NCBI GenBank assembly: GCA_017435965.1
Contig: JAFSEA010000096.1
Span: 1-46,422 of the forward strand
Length of the DNA stretch: 46,422 bases
Source: Oscillospiraceae bacterium
GTDB lineage: Bacteria > Bacillota > Clostridia > Oscillospirales > JAAYXM01
Reading direction: 5' to 3'
The translations under genes and the position numbers were made by a program. This document shows, one piece after another, positions 25,050-32,200 of the stretch (position 1 is its first letter; each line of letters starts with the position of its first letter). A model generated the notes under the pieces. That model had not been told where the DNA came from. It saw only the letters and a program-made list of their open reading frames with translations, and made no database searches.

Positions 25050-25073
25050 ATAAGCTTCTCCGTTTTGTTAAGA

Positions 25074-26051
25074 TTATTCTTCATCGCAGGTTGTGGTTTT
25101 AAAGGGGCGATTATTTTTAAGCTCGCTGTTATAGGTTTCGATCCAGTTAAAAAGATGAAGACGAAGCTTTGCAGGTGAGAGTCCACACATATGGGCACAG
25201 GTATTTATGAAGTGACCGCTGTTTGAAAAGCCACATTCACGAGCAATTTTAAATATACTGTCCTCGCCGTCACGAAGCTTTGTCACCGCCTCGGAAATTC
25301 TCACGGCTTTTAAGTAGCTGTGATATGTCATTCCCGTGGTGGCTTTGAATTTATCCGTAAAGGAACGCTCCGACATAAGGGAAATCTTGCTGAGAGTCTG
25401 AAGTGGGAGCTTTTTTGCAAAATTGTGGGTGATATATTCAACTGCATCGTAAATTCGCATATATTGCTCACGAAGCTCCGATATCTCATTTTCCCTGATT
25501 TGTTCTCCGGAGTTTAAGGTGCAAAGGGAAAGAAAATCCTCAAGGCTTTGGAGAACCAAAGTTTCATCCATTTCGCTGTTTTTTGAAAATTCACGGGAAA
25601 TATTTTTAAAGCAAGCATCTGCACGCTCTTTGAGAATATCACGGAAGTGGAAAAGAGCAGGGAGACGGAAGTTTTTATAAGCTGCGGTATTATAAGAAAG
25701 GGGAGAAAAGGGGATAAGCTGCTTCTCCCAAAGCTCACGGGAGATATATACCGTGATGATATCGGTATTGTCAATCTCCTCCTCGGAGGTGTCAACGGCG
25801 TGGACTGAATAGGGAAGAATTATGGCCGCATCGCCTTCCTCCAGAAGGATGCGTTTTCCGTTTACGGTGTGGTAATATGAGCCACGGAGAGTGTACCATA
25901 TCTGGGTGTAGGTGTGCCAATGAAACTCGTTTTTTGCACGCTTGTCAAGACGGTAGCCCCATACCGGTGCATTGGCAAAGGGTGGGTATATAAGATTGTA
26001 TCTCGTGGGTGCAAGGATGAGGTTTGGAATCATCGGCGGAATATAGCTCAT
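25074..26051 (-). CDS. AraC-family regulator with cupin-like sensor region
   Basis: 325 residues. An N-terminal cupin-like region (about 30-120: FHWHTYTQIWYTLRGSYYHTVNGKRILLEEGDAAI) could bind a sugar. The C-terminal pair of helix-turn-helix motifs (about 210-310) has LQTLSKISLMSERSFTDKFKATTGMTYHSYL and IFKIARECGFSNSGHFINTCAHMCGLSP. SD GGAGGTGA before the ATG. It is divergent from the giant lyase operon over a 196-base gap, and that operon has a good -10 but a poor -35, as expected for an activator-dependent promoter. A sugar-responsive activator of the lyase operon is the most likely role. Confidence 0.88.
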   Translation of the reverse strand: MSYIPPMIPNLILAPTRYNLIYPPFANAPVWGYRLDKRAKNEFHWHTYTQIWYTLRGSYYHTVNGKRILLEEGDAAIILPYSVHAVDTSEEEIDNTDIITVYISRELWEKQLIPFSPLSYNTAAYKNFRLPALFHFRDILKERADACFKNISREFSKNSEMDETLVLQSLEDFLSLCTLNSGEQIRENEISELREQYMRIYDAVEYITHNFAKKLPLQTLSKISLMSERSFTDKFKATTGMTYHSYLKAVRISEAVTKLRDGEDSIFKIARECGFSNSGHFINTCAHMCGLSPAKLRLHLFNWIETYNSELKNNRPFKTTTCDEE

Positions 26052-26086
26052 ATCATTTCACCTCCGTATCTTAAAAGTATATAACA

Positions 26087-26115
26087 ATAATACAATAAAT
26101 GGGATATCTTTGCAA
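26087..26115 (-). promoter_or_regulatory. Promoter of the araC-patatin unit
   Basis: On the minus strand TTGCAA (26110-26115) and TATTAT (26087-26092), spaced by 17 bases, 36 bases before the regulator start. Confidence 0.5.
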
Positions 26116-26174
26116 GTAAAAACAAAATCATTTTGCCGTATATTGTAACTGGAAAATGTTGCTTTGAGACTATG

Positions 26175-26204
26175 TCGATGTTAAACTTATAGTAAGGATA
26201 TAAT
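26175..26204 (+). promoter_or_regulatory. Promoter of the giant lyase operon with weak -35
   Basis: TATAAT at 26199-26204 is perfect and 43 bases before the ATG. No hexamer at 16 to 19 bases upstream matches TTGACA well; the best is TCGATG at 26175-26180. This suggests dependence on an activator, plausibly the divergent AraC protein. Confidence 0.5.
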
Positions 26205-26247
26205 GCAGATGTATATACTTTTGAGATAAAAGAGGAGGAACATAAAA

Positions 26248-29200
26248 ATGAGAGGAAAAACAAGAAGATTGCTCAGCGGAATTCTTGCCATTGCGATGCT
26301 TTTCGGCTTAATTCCTGTCACCGCTACGGCGGAGACTCCGGAGAGACCATATAAGCACACTCTGGTCTATGACATTTCACCGGATGCCCTGAGCAGTAGG
26401 GTCCCCGTTACGGAGAGAGATTCCACGGGTACAAAGGATGTAATAGGAAGCGACGGAGGCAAAGTGATAGTTGACAGACTCCAGCTTTTCAACTGGAAGT
26501 ATACCTCGTCAAACGTTGCGGAGGGTGATACGGGCACTGTTCCCTATAACACTCTTGACACAACAAAGACTGCTCCCTATGCCATTGAGCTTGGAAGATA
26601 TAATATCAACGGTGACGGAAGCTCCCACATCAGGGATTACGGACTTAAGTCCACAATGTATAACAACAAGCGTGGGGATACGTCGGGCAACCGTTCGCAG
26701 GTTGTTTTGAGACTTTATATTGACTATCCCGGTACATACTCACTTCTCCCGTCCGATACAACGGCGTCATCGGGCAAGAAGGCATTTTCCGAGCTTTATT
26801 TCGGAAAAGCACAGACCACCTATGACCAGAAGACACTCGACACGCTTCTTCCCTCATATCAGTGTCTCGGTTGGTGGAACGCAGACGAGGGCTGTTGGTC
26901 GGATGATGTTACCTCCGCTAAAGAGCAGAAGCACAAGCTTGACAGCTTCACGATTGATGTTCCCGAAGCAGGGGAGTATTACCTCGTCTTTGATATGAAC
27001 GAAAAGAGCCTTGAGCTTAATTCCACAAGCTATGGCTCATATCAGGACTTCTACCTTCGCTCCGTAACACTCACGGCAATTGAGCTTGACCCCGAAACAC
27101 TTGAGACAAGTCTTGGAAAATCCGAGATAGTGGGAAAAACCATTGAGGTTACCGCAAAGATAAAGATGACCAACGGAAGCTATAAGTCCTTCTCTTCCGC
27201 AAGTGATGAAAATAATACCGTCTCGGTCACAGCAAGCAGTAACATAACTGTTTCCGATGTTACTTACGGTACGGGCGATACAATCAGCTTCAGAATTACT
27301 CCCACAGCAACCGGCGAAGGAAAGATTACGGTTTCGGGAAAGAGCACGAGACGTGAATATTCCTTAAGTCAAGATGTAATGATAATTCCCGAACCTGCCG
27401 AGAGACCTTATAAACACACGATAATTTATAATCTTACCACGGGTTCTTTGAGTACAAGACTTCCCGTTACAACGGAAAGAGACGCCAAAAAGGATCAGAT
27501 ATGGCTTAACGGAACAAATAAAACAGTTGAGAGACTAGAGCTTTTCAACTGGAAATACACAACGTCAAATGTAGCCGAGGGCGATACGGGCGAAGTTCCT
27601 TATAAGACACTTGATGTTGCAAAGACAGCACCATATGCCATCGAGCTTGATAAAACATATTACATCCCCGGTGACGGAAGCTCGAGAGTTCTTGAAAACG
27701 GACTGTTGTCCACATGGTACAACAACAAACGTGAGGACACGACCGGCAACCGTTCGCAGATTGTTTTGAGACTCTATATCGATTTCCCCGGTGAATATAC
27801 ACTTCTCCCGGTCGATATAACGGCGGCTTCCGGCAAAAAGGCATATGCACACCTCTATTTCGGTGCGGCGCAGGATGCTTACAACCAGAAAACCCTTGAT
27901 GCAAACATATCCTCATATCAGAGCCTTGGCTGGTGGAATGCAGATGAGGGCTGCTGGTCAGATGATGTTTCCGCAAACAAAGAGCAGAGCGCAAAGCTTG
28001 AAAGCTTTAAAATCAACGTTCCCGAAGCGGGAGAATATTATCTCATTTTCGATACGGGGGCAAAGAGTCTTGAATTAAACCCCACAACCTACGGAACATA
28101 TCAGGACTTTTATCTTCGTTCCGTAACACTCACGGCAGTTGAGCTTGAGCCGGAAAGCCTTGAAACAAGTCTTAAAACGGCTGAGGTCAAGGGAAAAACA
28201 GTTGATGTTACCGCAAAGATAAAGATGACTGACGGAAGCTATAAGTCTTTTGCATCTACGGAAGATGCAGATAATACCGTTTCGGTCACATCAAGCGAGA
28301 ATGTAACAGTTTCCGATGTGGCTTACGGTACAGGCGATACAATCAGCTTTAAAATCACACCGAATGCCGCAGGAAAAGGAACAGTTACCGTTTCGGGAAA
28401 GAGTCTCGGTCGTGACTATTCGTTCAGTAAAGATGTTCTTATCGTTGAAGACGGTATTCCTTATCAGGAGATTGATTTTGTTAAATACTACACACCTGAT
28501 TCACCCAAGACAGTATTCGGACTTGATTATAACACAGAATTCTGGGGAGCAAACCGCGAGGGGACAACCGATGAAGAGCTCACAAAGGATTTCTGGGCAA
28601 CTCCCGGCAGAAGCTTTTACAGTTGGGGACTTCTTGCATATCTCTCGGTGGGCAAGTCCTTTGCAATCGACTTTGAGATTTTCAGAGACGGTTACTATGA
28701 TGTTTCAATGCAGATAGGTGCAAACGGCTCACGTTCGGGCTCTGCAGGAGTATGGATTGACGGAAAGTATGTTGGTCAGACGGAAAAGGGCACAAATAAG
28801 ATACTGCAGTTCCGCCCCGTTGAACTCAAAGCAGGTCGTCACACTATGTTTGTCCGCGGCGATATAGCAGGTGATACTCCGGGATATGCCGGAATCAGCC
28901 CTGCAAAGCTTATGTTTGAAGGACGTGAAGCTGCACCTGCGGCATTTTCCGATGTTGAGCTTGTCCTCGGTGCGGATAGCGGCTATGCAGGCGAGGAGAT
29001 TCCGATAACAGTTGACCTCGTTTTCGAGGACGGACAGAGAATTAACGGAAACTCCAAAACCCTTTCGGAGGACCTTGGAGAGCTTAATAAGTTCAAGACC
29101 GCAGAAGATGAAAGCTTCCTCTTCACATCAAGTGATGAGAGTGTTGCAAAAATCGAAGGAAGCGGCATAAAGCTTCTTAAAAAAGGCACATCCGTTATTA

Positions 29201-32200
29201 CCTACAAGGCGAAAATCGGCGGTGTGGAAAAGACCAAAAACGCAACGATTACGGTTAAAGACCCGTTACTCAAGAGTGTTAGCCTTAAAACCGAAAAGAG
29301 CTATGTTCTTCTCTCCGATGAAGACGGAATGAAGATAAATGTTTCGGGAATTATGACAAACGGCGAGACCGCCATATTCCCCGAAGGCTCAATCACATAT
29401 ACAAGCTCCGATGCATCGGTTGCAACGGTTTCTTCCGACGGAATTATAAAGGCAGTCCGTGAAGGCAGCTTTGACGTTTCGGTCAGCGTAATGTTCGGCG
29501 ATATGACCGAGCCGATAGTTGAGAGTGTTTCGCTCTCGGCAACCGAGAAGCCGATTCCTGCAGAGTTTGAGATATACTTTAACGAAAAGGCTATATGGGA
29601 TCTGGTAACCAAAGACGGATATTTCACAAAGGATACCATCGGAACCAACTGGCGTGTAGATACAGATGTCACGCCGGAGATACTCTGGAATGGTGGGGTA
29701 TATTCTGCACGCATACTGAAAAATTATTATGATTATCTCTATCTTTCAACATACTACGGCGACTTCTCGATAAAGTTCACTGTTCCCGAAACAAGAATAT
29801 ATGATATCACGGCTCAGGCAATGTGTGAACCGAGCGGAGGCGTAGCGAAGTTCTATATCGATGGGAAACTCATTGGAGAATTCGACACAAAAGCTTCTGT
29901 GCAGGATTTGAAAACAGTAATCGAAAAGAAGCTCCGTTCAATAAAACTCGATGAAGGCGAACACAGACTTACTATAAAACGTCCGGACGGTCGTTTGCTC
30001 ATAAGAGGCTTCCGGTTTGCAGGCACTGAGGATGCGGAAGTCCCAATAAAGAGCATCAATGTCGAAGTTACCGATAAGATTATGGCACCGGGTGAGGCAG
30101 GAGACCATAAGGTTTCCGTCACACAGGAAAACGGCGCTCACTACTATATGCCGCTTATTAACTATGACGGCACAACAGAGACCGACTTCACGGTAACGAG
30201 TGTTGCATCCGATATTCTTTCGGTAACAGGTAACACTCACAAGGCATTGAAGCCGGGTGACGGAGTTCTCCGTGCCGAAGGAACACTTGACGGCAGAGAA
30301 ATGTCCGGTGAAGGAAAAATTGATGTCAAGGATATCACCTTTGATAGAGTTGATTTCAATCTCTACGAAGACACACTCTACTTTGTTGGCGGAGAAAAAA
30401 CTCTTTCGGCCTCTGTTATTCTCTCCGACGGCTCGGTAACGGATGAACGCAATGTTTCGAATGTTCGCTTTGAGCTTCGAGAAGGAACAACGGCGGCAAA
30501 GATTGAAAACGGAGTTTTCAAGGCACTTGCGGAGGATACCGTGGAAATCACGGCTTATGCTACCTTCAACGGAATTGAAAAATCCGTCACAAAGAATATA
30601 AAAATTGAGAACGTAAAGCTTTCTGCAATCGAGGCAGGAATTGAAGATACCGTTGTTTCCGTTCTTGACGAGGACGGCTCACGAATACTCGTTACGGGTA
30701 TTTTAAACAACGGTGAAAAAGTAAGCCTTGATAGTGAAACAACTATCTTCAGCTACGAGAGTCTTGATCCTGACATTGTGACGGCAGAAGGCGGACACGC
30801 CTATTACGTTTCAAGAGGTGTGGGAACCGTAAGAGTTACTGCAAGCAATGAATCGGAGGGCTGGTCATTCTCATGTGATAGCGAGATTACTTCAAGCTCA
30901 CAGAAAAAAGGACCCACCATATACACAGAGGAAATGCGTGCGGCGGCACTTAAAAATGCAGAGAATTTCAAGTGGGCAAAGGATCTTGTGAAGACTGCAA
31001 AGACAAATGCAGACCGCTGGGTGGAAAACCTCGATAAGTTATATGATGCTATCCCCACAGAGGGCTTCCCCCGTTGCTTTGGTATGGCAACTCTCGGAGC
31101 ACCTTCCATAGAGATTGACGGCAAAAAACAGCCTATGGATCAGACCTGTCCCGCCTGCGGAGTAAACATCCTTATGGAGCATGGATATTATTCGTGGGTG
31201 GTAGACCCTATAAGAGATCCGTGGAAGATAGCCTGCCCCGGCTGTAAGAGAAAATTCCCGTCAAACGACTTCGGAAGCTTCTATAAGCTCGGTATCACCG
31301 AGGACGGCACATTTGACCGTGAGCTTGCTCTTAAAAATCACCGTGAACTGTTTGCGGAGGATTATGCAAGAACAGGAAGCGACTATGGTTACGGATATCT
31401 GAAAAATGAACTTTACAGCGAGCACGATGCAACGTGGATGGTTGACGATGGCTTTGGCTGGTCACCCCGTGACGGTGTTCCCGGTTCAACCGAGAGCGTA
31501 AAGACCAATCCGAAATACACACCCCTTGCGTTCTACCATCATAAGATGTGGGACAGATGTGGTGTTGATAAATCCATCATCACAAGAGCTCTCAGAGATT
31601 TATATGAAGCATATCTCTATACGGGTGAGAAGAAATACGGCGTTGCCGGTGCGATACTTCTCGACCGCATTGCGGACGTTTATCCGGCATACGACCTCAC
31701 AAAGGTTAGCCTTTCCTATGGCAACTCCCACGGCGGAGACTACACGGGAAAAACAGTAGGTAACATCTGGGAAACTTATCTTGCAGAAGTTTTTGCCCGT
31801 GCTTATGATGCACTTTATCCTGTGATGGGTGAGCCCGAGGTTATTAGATATCTCTCCGAAAAGGCAAAGACATTAAAGGGAGTTACAAATCCGAAAACAA
31901 GTGCCGACCACATCCGTGAGAACGCAGAAAACGGACTCATCCGTGAAGGTCTCCGCGGAATTGAAACGGCGAAGATATTCGGAAACTTCGGTATGCACCA
32001 GCTTCCGGCAACACTTTTTGCCGTTGCACTTGATAATCAGCCCGAGACCAATGCTATGTTTGAGTGGCTTGCAAAGCCTTATGGCGAGGTTATAACCCCC
32101 ACCGTTGACCCCATTTACAAAACCACCTATAACGTGATGACGGAAAACCACGGCGGCGAGATGTATTCACGTTATATAAACCGTGTTGACCGTGACGGCT

